A DNA stretch of 64,000 nucleotides. Source: Prolixibacteraceae bacterium. Lineage in GTDB: Bacteria > Bacteroidota > Bacteroidia > Bacteroidales > Prolixibacteraceae. The notes below the pieces were generated by a model, which made no database searches, was not told the DNA's origin, and saw only the letters and a list, made by a program, of their open reading frames with translations. The translations under genes and the position numbers were made by a program. The stretch spans positions 1,240,001-1,304,000 of the forward strand of contig CP082230.1 of the NCBI GenBank assembly GCA_019856515.1. Direction: 5' to 3'. This document shows, piece by piece, positions 18,645-27,832 of this stretch; within the stretch, counting starts at the first letter, position 1, and every line of letters begins with the position of its first letter.

Positions 18645-18955
18645 AATTAACAAATATGGTATTAAACAAGAATTCTATATAAGAGAACAAATTATTATAA
18701 TAAAAGTTCAGACCTATTTAATCCTCAACGCTTTATTTGGATGGTTGTCATGCTCCTAATCTTAATTAAAAACTACATTTCGCACTAAATAGAAAAGAGA
18801 TGTCGAAAAGAAACATCGAATAATACTTCTGGATAAAAGTGATAAAATTGGAAGGCACATTCTAAAATTGCAATATCACAATCTGAGTAATTACCTTTAT
18901 CTCGACAGCAATGGTTCAATACCTACTATAACTCATTGTTAGAGCAAACATATAG
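18645..18955. other. Intergenic DNA before a gene remnant
   Basis: AT-rich. One unbroken frame of about 50 codons without a good start ends at a TAG near 18944 (contains LLDKSDKIGRHILKLQ). It matches nothing I recognise and could be chance or part of the remnant that follows. Confidence 0.3.
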
Positions 18956-19225
18956 ACTGCATTTAGGATCATCTCTTTACGCTACAATAATTACGACAAT
19001 ATAAGGTCTACTCCACTAGAACTATCGGATCAGATTGGCTCCTACAGCAACAAAATAACACAACTAATCGGAGCATTAAAGATCGAGTCCGTATTAACCA
19101 TCAATGCCACAACCATCCCTACAAGATACTACACAGAATTTAAAGAATTCTATCAAAAAGTAGTGGACAAACAGAAAGAGTGTATCGGTTTAGCAAACCA
19201 ATACCAGCAGCTTAATTCATTCTAA
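18956..19225 (+). pseudogene. C-terminal remnant of a secreted protein, possibly DUF3857-like
   Basis: An open frame of 90 codons with no start codon, entered after a TAG at 18953-18955 and ending at TAA 19223-19225. Its translation includes LSDQIGSYSNKITQLIGALK and then TTIPTRYYTEFKEFYQKVVD. The YY-x-EF-x-EF-x-KVVDKQ pattern resembles the very C-terminus of Bacteroidota DUF3857/transglutaminase-type proteins. If so, only the last tenth of the gene survives. Family assignment is tentative. Confidence 0.35.
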
Positions 19226-19379
19226 ATTTCATATATTGGGATAGAGGAGTTAAGAACATCGCCTATCCCTTTTCTCCAGATTTATAATCTCTTTTCAATC
19301 GGAACACCCTTTTGTAAGAAGACTCCTTACCCAAACAGCACATCCGTTTAACACTTTTTCATTACTTTTATAGCCGAAC

Positions 19380-22300
19380 ATGAAAGCAAACCGACAAACC
19401 ATGCTGAAACTACTAACGCCACATATCTTCACCAAGGAAGAGAAAGAGGAGAACCAAATATATTTCGATGCCATCAAAAAAGCGATAGAAGATCCTTCGG
19501 TCAAAAACTTTGCCATTACTGGAGCCTATGGAACAGGAAAAAGCACCATAATCCATAGCTTCTTTCACCACTATCCTCCGAAAGACAACAACGACAAACA
19601 TGCCATCGTCTCTTTAGCCAGCTTCTGTGAAGAACCACAAATCAATCATTCAAAGCAAGCCAACACTATTGATTCAGAACCTTTAACACAACAAAAGACT
19701 AAAGAAGAGGTCGAGTATAAAAAAACAACTGAACTCGAGGTAAATATTCTCCAACAACTTTTCTATCAAATAGATCCCAAGTTGTTAAGATTTAGTCGTT
19801 TTCAAAGTAAAACAAATATTGATCTTACTCATATGTGGAAGGCATATTTGCTATCTATCCTTTCAATACTAGCCATTATATATTTTGGTATTAAGGGGAA
19901 TCTTAGTAGTTATTATTCTATTGTAAAATCAAACCTACTATTTAATTCAACCTCAGAAAATTGGTTATATATAGTACTGACAATAGCCCTATCCTACTTT
20001 TTTTCTACAAATTTAGTCACAACATCGTTGACTCATTTATGGAATTCAAAAGCCTTAAAAAATAATCGAACCCATTTCGTTCTACTTCTAAATATCATCA
20101 TTATTTCAATCATCGGAACCATCTATACCCTGAACTATAGAATTGAACCATACACTATGCTTCTTTGGCTTCGTAAGGCAATATTGCTTATGTCACCATT
20201 TGTGATATTAGGTATTAGCTTCTTTTTTATTTTTCGTTGTCTCTACTACGGAATTTACAAAGGGAACTTTAAAAAACTACAACTAAATCTTGGCAAAATC
20301 CAAAGTGAACATCAAATTAGTGGCTCAATTATCGATGAAAATCTTCATGATATTATGGTATTATTCCATAGTGCAAATCTTGATGTGGTAGTCTTCGAAG
20401 ATATTGATCGATTGCCTAATGCAATAACACTTTTTACAAAACTCCGAGAACTGAATAAAAATATCAACGATAGCTTTGAGTTTAAACGTAAAAACAAAAA
20501 AGTTACATTCTTTTATGCATTGAAAGATGATATAATAACTGATCCTGAGACGAGAGCTAAATTATTTGATTTAAATATTTCGATTGTTCCTTTTAGTACA
20601 GGAACAGGTTCAATAAATCAAATTTACAACAATGTCCAATCAAATGAATTTAAGATTGACCACACCTTACTAGACAGAGTTCTACATAGTTCATTGGAGA
20701 ATAAAGAAAAGAATATTTTGAATTATTCAGACCCTGTAATATTCCCCATTGACACACGAGTCTTAATAATTCTAAGCCCGTTATTCTCGGATTACAGAAC
20801 GATAAAAGGACTTCTAAATGATTTCACTTTATATTGGCACAAACAGATAAGACCACAATGGAATCAACATCTTGTAAATAAGCTCTCTCTGTTAAAACAA
20901 ATTCCATCTTATAACAGAGAAGAGAATGGTGAAAATGATATTCCTTATGATGCAACATATTTAAATCGTGATTATTTCAATATAACTCATCATGGGGAAT
21001 CTATAGAGATTAGTGCCGAGAATGTTAATACGGTTATAGAATCATTCGGTCTATCTATTGATGACCCCTCTTCTATGATAAAGTCTAATGACGACCTAAA
21101 AATAGTTAGTGAAAGCCTGTTAAATGAGAGTTTCGACATCAGAGATAAAACGAATGAGCTATTCTCATTGATGGTATTTAAGACACTATTTGCTCAACAG
21201 TTCGCAAATATTCATAAAATAGATTCTATGCTTCATTACATATTTAATGAGGGAAAGGATGCAATCATTGAATATGCAGAATCAGAAATTGATTATTTAA
21301 AAAAACAGGTCCAGTTCTCGATAGAAACCGAACCATCCAATTCTATTGAAGAGCTGATTATTGATTATGACAGTAATAAATTCCCAAAGGGTATGAGGAA
21401 GTACCTCAATTCTGACTCAGTACAAATTTCTAAAGATGCAATCATAAAAGAGAAAAAATTCTCATTACCCAATGAACAAATTGAAAAATCTGAAAACTCA
21501 ATTAAAGACGTCATCCAAAATAAAGCACAATATAATGTTGTAGCTTTCATGTCAGAGCTTCTAGCTGAGGATGATTTTAATATTCGACATAAACATATGA
21601 GAATTAAAGAAAAATACTCTCATTTATTAAACGAAAAAAAGTTTAATTTCACCCTAAAAAACAGATCGTTACAAGAGATACACAACAAACTTAAAGAATT
21701 CGAGATACCCTTCTCTTGGGAGATACTACTTGGAGAATACCACAATACAATTAGTCAAAAACAGTTTAAATATTTACAACTTCTATTATTAGATGAGAAT
21801 CTTATTACAAAGAGATACCTCTCCATCATTTCTGAAAACAATAAAATATTAGCGGAATCAGATAGTCTATTTCTTAATCAACTATATACCAACACGCCAG
21901 TATCACCTTATTATGCTATCATAAATGCGAAGCTCTTAGTACAGTTCATTTCTAAAGAGCAATTCTCAGCAATACAAATGATCAATATTGACATCATTAG
22001 CTACTTGGTTGCTCACTCCCACGAAAGCACCAATAAAACAAACAACAAAGAGATCGTTGAAAAGTATATAGCATCTACAATTATTAAAAATGAGAACGAA
22101 GAATGGTTGCAGGAGTTTTACATGAATTTATTACAAGAATTGACTATTGATAATAGGTATGATCACAGTTTCAAGCAACACTGTATAATCGTTCCAATAC
22201 TCAATAACAAACAATCAAGGCTTTTCGACAAATTACTATCAAATTATAAAACACAATCTCGTTTTATTGCCTATTTATTTAAAGATAATGATCTAGCTGA

Positions 22301-23063
22301 GAGCATTTCTATTAAACATCCTAAACCTGAAAAAAGAAGTAAACTTCAAGATGTGCTAGAGAATGAGATGGATCAATTTTACCTCCTCAATTTTGATGAC
22401 CAGCAATTACACAATTTCATCAACTGGGCAAATAACGATCACATTAGTCTTAAATTTAAGAACTGTATCTATATGACTGATCTGATGATTATTAAAGATT
22501 ATGACACACCAAGAAAGATAATGAAGGCGGTCTATGAAAATAATTTATACAGAATAAACTCCAAGATGATTAAGACAATGATCTTGTTTAACAATCATAT
22601 TTCAAAAGCAAAATATGAATTTGATTACTTACAAAGACGTAACAAAGATGAATTTATAGAAGAGTTAATTCCGACAGAACATTGGGAACAAGATAAATAT
22701 CAAGGTGCATTTGAAAATTCAAACTATGAATTTATCCTCTCGTTAAAAGATAAGCCTGTGAATCAAAAACTAATCAATTATATTCATTCTAATATTACAA
22801 AGTACACTTCGTGGGAAGTACTTGAGGGGTTTCCAATACAAAACTACACTAACCCTGAAAACCTCCTCTTTTTACTGAAAAGTGTAATGAATGAATCAGA
22901 AAATAAGGAAAGTAGCTTAGGTATCTTAGTCAATAACTCCTGTTATATTCCAAACGATCAACTAGATTTTCTTGATAATTATAGAGAACGATATAACGAG
23001 CTATGGCTTAAACATAATGGTTATCCTGAAGATACAAACTACGATGATTTAGAGTTGAAATAG
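19380..23063 (+). CDS. YobI-like membrane P-loop NTPase, large (candidate defence protein)
   Basis: 1227 aa. LTPHIFTKEEKEEN at the N-terminus precedes a Walker A loop GAYGTGKST (48-56). Four membrane segments follow inside the NTPase domain (about 154-170, 195-213, 233-251, 267-287), then Walker B VVVFEDIDR (336-344) and FFYALKDD. The remaining 800 residues look all-helical with no domain I recognise. Insertion of membrane helices between Walker A and B is a mark of the YobI-like and KAP-like P-loop groups. YobI function is unknown. Size, accessory setting and proximity to mobile elements suggest an anti-phage or stress sensor, but that is inference. The start codon chosen is the first ATG; residue 8 is an alternative. 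It ends at a hairpin terminator (23157-23194). Confidence 0.85.
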   Translation: MKANRQTMLKLLTPHIFTKEEKEENQIYFDAIKKAIEDPSVKNFAITGAYGTGKSTIIHSFFHHYPPKDNNDKHAIVSLASFCEEPQINHSKQANTIDSEPLTQQKTKEEVEYKKTTELEVNILQQLFYQIDPKLLRFSRFQSKTNIDLTHMWKAYLLSILSILAIIYFGIKGNLSSYYSIVKSNLLFNSTSENWLYIVLTIALSYFFSTNLVTTSLTHLWNSKALKNNRTHFVLLLNIIIISIIGTIYTLNYRIEPYTMLLWLRKAILLMSPFVILGISFFFIFRCLYYGIYKGNFKKLQLNLGKIQSEHQISGSIIDENLHDIMVLFHSANLDVVVFEDIDRLPNAITLFTKLRELNKNINDSFEFKRKNKKVTFFYALKDDIITDPETRAKLFDLNISIVPFSTGTGSINQIYNNVQSNEFKIDHTLLDRVLHSSLENKEKNILNYSDPVIFPIDTRVLIILSPLFSDYRTIKGLLNDFTLYWHKQIRPQWNQHLVNKLSLLKQIPSYNREENGENDIPYDATYLNRDYFNITHHGESIEISAENVNTVIESFGLSIDDPSSMIKSNDDLKIVSESLLNESFDIRDKTNELFSLMVFKTLFAQQFANIHKIDSMLHYIFNEGKDAIIEYAESEIDYLKKQVQFSIETEPSNSIEELIIDYDSNKFPKGMRKYLNSDSVQISKDAIIKEKKFSLPNEQIEKSENSIKDVIQNKAQYNVVAFMSELLAEDDFNIRHKHMRIKEKYSHLLNEKKFNFTLKNRSLQEIHNKLKEFEIPFSWEILLGEYHNTISQKQFKYLQLLLLDENLITKRYLSIISENNKILAESDSLFLNQLYTNTPVSPYYAIINAKLLVQFISKEQFSAIQMINIDIISYLVAHSHESTNKTNNKEIVEKYIASTIIKNENEEWLQEFYMNLLQELTIDNRYDHSFKQHCIIVPILNNKQSRLFDKLLSNYKTQSRFIAYLFKDNDLAESISIKHPKPEKRSKLQDVLENEMDQFYLLNFDDQQLHNFINWANNDHISLKFKNCIYMTDLMIIKDYDTPRKIMKAVYENNLYRINSKMIKTMILFNNHISKAKYEFDYLQRRNKDEFIEELIPTEHWEQDKYQGAFENSNYEFILSLKDKPVNQKLINYIHSNITKYTSWEVLEGFPIQNYTNPENLLFLLKSVMNESENKESSLGILVNNSCYIPNDQLDFLDNYRERYNELWLKHNGYPEDTNYDDLELK

Positions 23064-23156
23064 ATTGTAGCTAAAGACAACCAACAAGACTCTTAAAAAT
23101 GGAGCAACTTAATTCGGCACCATAATATCTATAATAATAACAACGATAGAGGACAT

Positions 23157-23194
23157 ACAGCATATATTTGATACACAAAACAAATATATGCTGT
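23157..23194. terminator. Bidirectional terminator behind the YobI-like gene
   Basis: ACAGCATATATTTG and CAAATATATGCTGT form a perfect 14-bp stem with a 10-base loop, followed on the plus strand by a T6 run. It lies between convergent genes, 2 bp from the stop of the 100-aa minus-strand gene. Confidence 0.75.
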
Positions 23195-23195
23195 A

Positions 23196-23498
23196 TCAGT
23201 TTTTTATTATTCGATATACAATCTCCTTTTCAAAGTCAATTGGATCTTCTTTGGTCTCAGATATCTTCATTAAGAAACCACGCGTTTCCAGTTCATCAAG
23301 ATCCTCCTGACCAAATCCATCCCACCCCGTAGGAATATTATACTCTAAGTCCAAAGCAATCTCATTAATATACAAACCATGTGTAGGTAACAGATAAATC
23401 CACTCAGAAGCATATACGATCTCCTCTGAACCTAAATCATTCGAAGCCCTCTGTAGCTCCATCATAAACTCTTCCAATTCTATTTTACTTAAAGCCAT
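23196..23498 (-). CDS. Small acidic hypothetical protein
   Basis: 100 aa, start MALSKIELEEFMMELQRA. Rich in Glu/Asp, no signal or membrane segment. It contains YASEWIYLLPTHGLYINEIA and PTGWDGFGQEDLDELETRG. I do not recognise a family. It points towards the YobI-like gene and shares its terminator, so the two are convergent, not an operon. An acidic partner or immunity-like protein is conceivable but there is no evidence for it. Coding is supported by length and unbroken frame in AT-rich DNA. Confidence 0.6.
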   Translation of the reverse strand: MALSKIELEEFMMELQRASNDLGSEEIVYASEWIYLLPTHGLYINEIALDLEYNIPTGWDGFGQEDLDELETRGFLMKISETKEDPIDFEKEIVYRIIKN

Positions 23499-23780
23499 AA
23501 ATCCATTTTTCGTTTCATCAATAAGATCTTCTTTTTCTACTTATCCCCTTCTCTATCGCAGTTTCGAAACCACAGCATAGGAACAAATATAATAGTTAAG
23601 GTCCTACGATATCAACGTCAACCACATAAAAAACAAATAATCAAGAATCTATATTACTATTTTTAGTATATTCATAGAATCAAATCACTTCTCAAAAAGA
23701 GAATTACCTCACACCAAATATTCGAATTAACACCCCTGCTAATGCCCATTGGGATAATGGCAAGCACATCTTCCCTACTA

Positions 23781-23962
23781 CCTCCTAGGGATCTGACAAG
23801 TACCTCCTCCCACCTTTGTCCAAGATTACTCCATGGTTTAGCCATGATTCAACCACCGATACCCCCGAAATCGATGGACGAACCATGGCTGAACCATGGA
23901 CAAAGGTAGGAGGAGACTCCTATCAACCCCTTAGGAAGGTGGGAGAAGGATACTAGGATGTC
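23781..23962. repeat. Imperfect palindrome built of 11-bp units (array A)
   Basis: The stretch reads in 11-bp steps: CACCTTTGTCC, AAGATTACTCC, ATGGTTTAGCC, ATGATTCAACC, ACCGATACCCC, then ACGAACCATGG, CTGAACCATGG, ACAAAGGTAGG, AGGAGACTCCT. The two halves are inverted copies: CTCCTCCCACCTTTGTCCA (23804-23822) pairs with 23897-23915 with one mismatch. Further in, the arms pair again once the single unit AAGATTACTCC is skipped. So the arms differ by exactly one 11-bp unit. No open frame covers it. Confidence 0.75.
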
Positions 23963-23975
23963 CAAAGAAGACCAG

Positions 23976-24022
23976 GTGGAAATGATTACATATCATTCCT
24001 GATTCAGATGCATCATTTCCAC
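23976..24022. repeat. Perfect 11-bp inverted repeat
   Basis: GTGGAAATGAT (23976-23986) and ATCATTTCCAC (24012-24022) pair perfectly around a 25-base loop, directly next to array A. Confidence 0.65.
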
Positions 24023-24163
24023 AAATCATGCCCCGAAAATTGGCACGAATTTCTACACAGGATTTGATCATTAAATAGATGATTTTCAAAGAGAGGCCTC
24101 CTTTAAAGCCACCTTCTCCTGAATATCACACTACTATCTCCTGCCATCTTTTGAATATCACTA

Positions 24164-24252
24164 GAAGTAGGTTCGAAATTTCCTCACCCAAAACGCAAAA
24201 TCGATGAAGGTACTTCGAGTGAACTTTGAATGTACTTCGAGCCATCTCAAAG
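24164..24252. repeat. Degenerate inverted repeat with 11-bp units (array B)
   Basis: The right half reads GTACTTCGAGT, GAACTTTGAAT, GTACTTCGAGC (24210-24242). The left half, near GAAGTAGGTTCGAAATTTCC (from about 24164), is its degenerate reverse complement. The unit GAACTTTGAAT recurs as part of array C at 37.58 kb. Confidence 0.5.
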
Positions 24253-24378
24253 GAAAGTCAGGGAATAATAGCCTTTTAGTCATGATGTGGTGTTATAGAT
24301 CAGTTTAAGACATATCATCGTTATTTCACTCTTACGCATCAACCTTTTGTGGACATTTATTTCGATGACGTAATGCAT

Positions 24379-24480
24379 AGTTTGTACCAATTCATTGGCA
24401 CGAGAAGGAAACATAAACCGATATCGACCATTTCAAAGACCAAACAACGTGCAAGGCGTGCCAATGAATTGGCACAAACT
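24379..24480. repeat. 24-bp inverted repeat, one mismatch
   Basis: The 24 bp at 24379-24402 (core CCAATTCATTGGCACG) and the reverse complement at 24457-24480 differ at one base and flank a 54-base loop. The element ends 20 bp before the IS630 terminal repeat. Confidence 0.75.
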
Positions 24481-24499
24481 TCGACCTCCAACGTCAATG

Positions 24500-25608
24500 T
24501 ATTAACCCGACAGTGATTTTACGTTATTTTAAGCTGCGTATTTAATGCTATCAGCTTTAAAGTATTTTTTCACTCTATAAGGTGATTCTTTAAGCATAGT
24601 CATCTGATCTTTGACATTTTGGGTTAACTTCTCTTGTGTTCTAGGTGAGGGCTTTATAGATAAACCTTGTTTCAAATCGCAATTCAGAAATTCATCGGGA
24701 TTTCTATCAGGAGTGTCTGATGGTAAGAAAAAGAGTTCTATTTTATTCTTATTATCAGATAACCATTCTTTTACGACCTTACTTTGGTGTATTTTAAGAT
24801 TGTCTAATATCAAAAATATTTTCTTCTTAGAAGTCTTTATAAGTTGTGTCATAAATTCAATTAATCGGTCTGAATTCATCGAACCAGAGTAGATCATAAA
24901 TTGAACTTTACCTTGATTTGTTACTGTAGAAATCAGGTTAATAGAGGTTTTTTTAGACATACTCTTTTTTACAGCAGTTCTCCCTTTTAGGGAATAACTA
25001 CGTCCATGATTGCAGTTGTTTTTTACTCCCGTTTCATCTCCCCAATATATTTCGGCATTTTCAGCTTTTGCTTTTCTTGCGATAGAGGGATAGTCTTCAT
25101 CTAGCCACTTTTGAACAGCGACAGAGTTTTGCTCATAAGCTCTCTTTTTTAGCTTTTGTGGGGTAAATCCCCAACGACGTAGATAGTCGCCAGTAGTAGT
25201 TATTGCTATAACTATACCAAATTGATCTAGAATAAGCTCCTATACAGCCTCTCTTGTCCATAAAGCAAAGTTTAGCTTTAGCTGATCAGGCATCTTATCA
25301 AGAATTAGACTCTGTATTAGTTTTTCTTGTTCTAGGGTAAGTAACTTTAAATCTTCTGATTTTACACCATTCTTCTTTGATTGTAATCCTGAAAGACCAT
25401 TGGCCTTGTTTTTCTTTACCCAAGAAGATATCGTAGGCTCGAACTCCAAGAAGTTTTGCTACATCTTGCTTCTTTTTACCCATTTTTATTAAACGAATCG
25501 CATTCTTTCTTTGAATGAGACGTTCCGATTCAGGTAGCGTTCGATAGTCTATTTTTTACATGGAATAAAGACAGTAAACATTATCGATATATTACCATTG
25601 GGTTAATA
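24500..25608 (-). mobile_element. IS630-family insertion sequence (inactive)
   Basis: TATTAACCC (24500-24508) and GGGTTAATA (25600-25608) are the outer parts of imperfect terminal repeats of about 24 bp, with TA at both outer ends as expected for IS630/Tc1 TA-target elements. The 1.1-kb length is typical. The internal transposase is broken in three places. Confidence 0.8.
24529..25566 (-). pseudogene. IS630 transposase, broken
   Basis: Minus-strand DDE_3 transposase in pieces. It begins ATG-TAA (codon 2 is a stop, one base from AAA) and then reads KIDYRTLPESERLIQRKNA. The frame shifts near 25440 after KLLGVRAYDIF into SWVKKNKANGLSGLQ. An in-frame TAG stands at 25242-25240 (TREAV*ELILDQFGI). 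The rest is open: WGDETGVKN (first catalytic Asp), FLILDNLKIHQS (second) and DRNPDEFLN (Glu). All three catalytic acids remain, but three lesions rule out a working product. Confidence 0.85.
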
Positions 25609-25892
25609 ACTTGAAATAAAGATTTATTGGGGGGATAGATCCACAAAATCATTAGCCTTAATCAAAGAACCAAACAGTAAAACTATAGTTAGAATCGGAA
25701 TACGAAATAGCATTATTTATATCAATTTAGCTTAGTATCTCAAAACTACAAAATATCAACACTTCAAGAAAGAGGAGTTTTGATATTTTACACGAAACGG
25801 ATAGTCTCAGAAATAAGAATAAGCTAAACGAATTAGGAAACCTCTAATTTCAATACAAACGATAAAGTGTTTTAATACACTAAAATATGAAA
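25609..25892. other. DNA between IS630 and IS1380
   Basis: 284 bp, AT-rich, with no open frame or convincing hairpin. It ends with GAAA (25889-25892), the left target duplication of the IS1380 element. Confidence 0.4.
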
Positions 25893-26173
25893 CCTAAATT
25901 TGGCGATTATAGATTATCAGCATAAATCAAAGTCGCCATCTCATTTTTTTTTGAAGCAAGAGTGTTTTCTGGTAAGTTTTTGGTCTTATTCTAGTCATAT
26001 TTTAGATTTCTATTACGATACTAACTCTACCTTTTTATTTTAGGGTATACCTTTCCCATTACCGTTCGGTTTAATTTTTCTTTCAATACAAGATTCAAAT
26101 ACTAAGCTGCTGTAAATAATACAATTGGAGGTTTTAAACATCTTTCCCATAATTCTTTAATATCAAATTCTTC

Positions 26174-27832
26174 GTAACTACTCAGGTTCTTCAGATAGGT
26201 TTTAACCGACAAAAACTTCAAACACGTTGATTTGGTGTACAATGTTGATAAATAACAATGTATTTGTTGATTACTTTTAGTTGTTATCTTTTCTATTTTG
26301 ACCATAAGAATAGATCTTTGCAGGCATGAATAAAGTTGATCGTTTAGAAAAAGAAAACAAGGCATTAAAAGAGCAAGTACAATCTTTACTGGCAAAATTA
26401 GACATTGTTATGTCGGAGGTAAGAGCTTTGTCAGAAGAAAATGCGATGCTTCATGCTAAGATTAAGACTCTTGAAGATCAACTATCACGTAGCAAGAAAA
26501 ATAGTGGTAATAGCAGTTTTCCTCCATCTAGAGATTTATCAACAGTAAAGAAGAACCAATCTCTTCGCAAGAAATCTAATAAAAAATCAGGAGGTCAACT
26601 TGGTCATAAAGGCATGACTTTATTTCAAGATGCCACACCGACCGATATCGAATCTCATCATCCTTTAGCTAAGTGTAGTTGTGGAAATAGACTGAATCCT
26701 GAGGATGCTAGGTTGCTATGCAAGCGTCAAGTTTTTGATATCCCCCCTGTTATTGAACCTATATGTATTGAGCATCGTCTTTATGAGAATAGATGCAGTT
26801 GTGGACAAATCCATAAAGGAGCTATGCCATCCAATGTTAATGCACCAGTTCAATATGGTCCCAACATACGTTCGCTAATTCTTAGTCTGCATATAGAGCA
26901 CTATATCCCTTTAAATCGGATTAGTTCGCTAGTAGAAGAGCTGACTTCCTATAAAATAGGAGATGGAACTATTGACAATATTTTAAAACATGCAGAAAAG
27001 GTATTCACTCCCCTATATGAATCTCTACGTCAATCTATTGAAGATGCCAATATAGTTGGATCTGATGAAACAGGTTGTAAAATAGATGGCAGTAAAGGAT
27101 GGATGTGGGTTTGGCAAAATTATGAACTAACTTTTATCACAGCACATAGATCTAGAGGGTATAAAGTTGTGGAAGAAAATTTCAAAGATGGATTTACTAA
27201 TGCTACTTTAGTAAGTGACTGCTATGCTTCTCAACTAAAGACCCCTGCCAAACATTATCAACTATGTCTAGCTCATTTACAACGCGAATTAATCTACATA
27301 AAGCAACAGACCAATAATAGATGGGCACAAGATATATTAGATCTCTTTTCAGAAGCCATGAAATTAAAACGGGAAGCTGAAGAAAAAGATTTCCCACTAG
27401 ATAAGGAAGCATCATTTAAGACCAAATTATTAGAACTTCTGAATATCGACATAAATGACGATCAGCTCGATGAAATCAGAACATTACGACAACGATTAAT
27501 AAAGAAAATCGATAGTGTGTTTACTTTCTTAAATCATTATGAAGTACCGTTTGATAATAATGCTTCGGAAAGAGCAATGCGTAACATCAAGGTAAAACAG
27601 AATGTGTCTAAGGGATATCGCACAGAAGAAGGGGCGCAGAGGTATGCCATGTTGCGATCTATAACCGACACATTAAAGAAACAAGGAAAGAGTGTTCTGA
27701 ACATGATCGCATATTGGCTATCATGCAATAATGTTAACTTAAGCTGGGAATAGATAATTTTGAAAGTTATCTTCTTGAAGCTCTATTTAAAATCTAATAG
27801 AGGCTAAACTATAATACTACCTGAGTAGTTAC
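26174..27832 (+). mobile_element. IS66-family insertion sequence (complete)
   Basis: Terminal repeats GTAACTACTCAGGT (26174-26187) and ACCTGAGTAGTTAC (27819-27832) are perfect and begin with the family's GTAA. Both sides carry the identical 8-bp target duplication AATTCTTC (26166-26173, 27833-27840). It carries only a tnpC-type transposase, like the ISBst12 subgroup. Confidence 0.95.
26326..27753 (+). CDS. IS66-family transposase (TnpC type)
   Basis: 475 aa, intact. An N-terminal leucine-zipper-like coiled coil (LEKENKALKEQVQSLLAKL) precedes RSKKNSGNSSFPPSRD. A zinc-finger region follows (KCSCGNRL, RCSCGQIH), then the DDE core: VGSDETGCKIDG, LVSDCYASQ and PFDNNASERAMRNIKVKQ. All features of a working enzyme are present and the flanking repeats are perfect. 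No accessory tnpA/tnpB genes are in the element. Confidence 0.95.
   Translation: MNKVDRLEKENKALKEQVQSLLAKLDIVMSEVRALSEENAMLHAKIKTLEDQLSRSKKNSGNSSFPPSRDLSTVKKNQSLRKKSNKKSGGQLGHKGMTLFQDATPTDIESHHPLAKCSCGNRLNPEDARLLCKRQVFDIPPVIEPICIEHRLYENRCSCGQIHKGAMPSNVNAPVQYGPNIRSLILSLHIEHYIPLNRISSLVEELTSYKIGDGTIDNILKHAEKVFTPLYESLRQSIEDANIVGSDETGCKIDGSKGWMWVWQNYELTFITAHRSRGYKVVEENFKDGFTNATLVSDCYASQLKTPAKHYQLCLAHLQRELIYIKQQTNNRWAQDILDLFSEAMKLKREAEEKDFPLDKEASFKTKLLELLNIDINDDQLDEIRTLRQRLIKKIDSVFTFLNHYEVPFDNNASERAMRNIKVKQNVSKGYRTEEGAQRYAMLRSITDTLKKQGKSVLNMIAYWLSCNNVNLSWE

Noticed and set aside
26102..26395. Apparent 97-aa minus-strand gene at the IS66 left end
   Set aside because: Its C-terminal residues are the displaced end of the IS1380 transposase and the rest is IS66 sequence read backwards.
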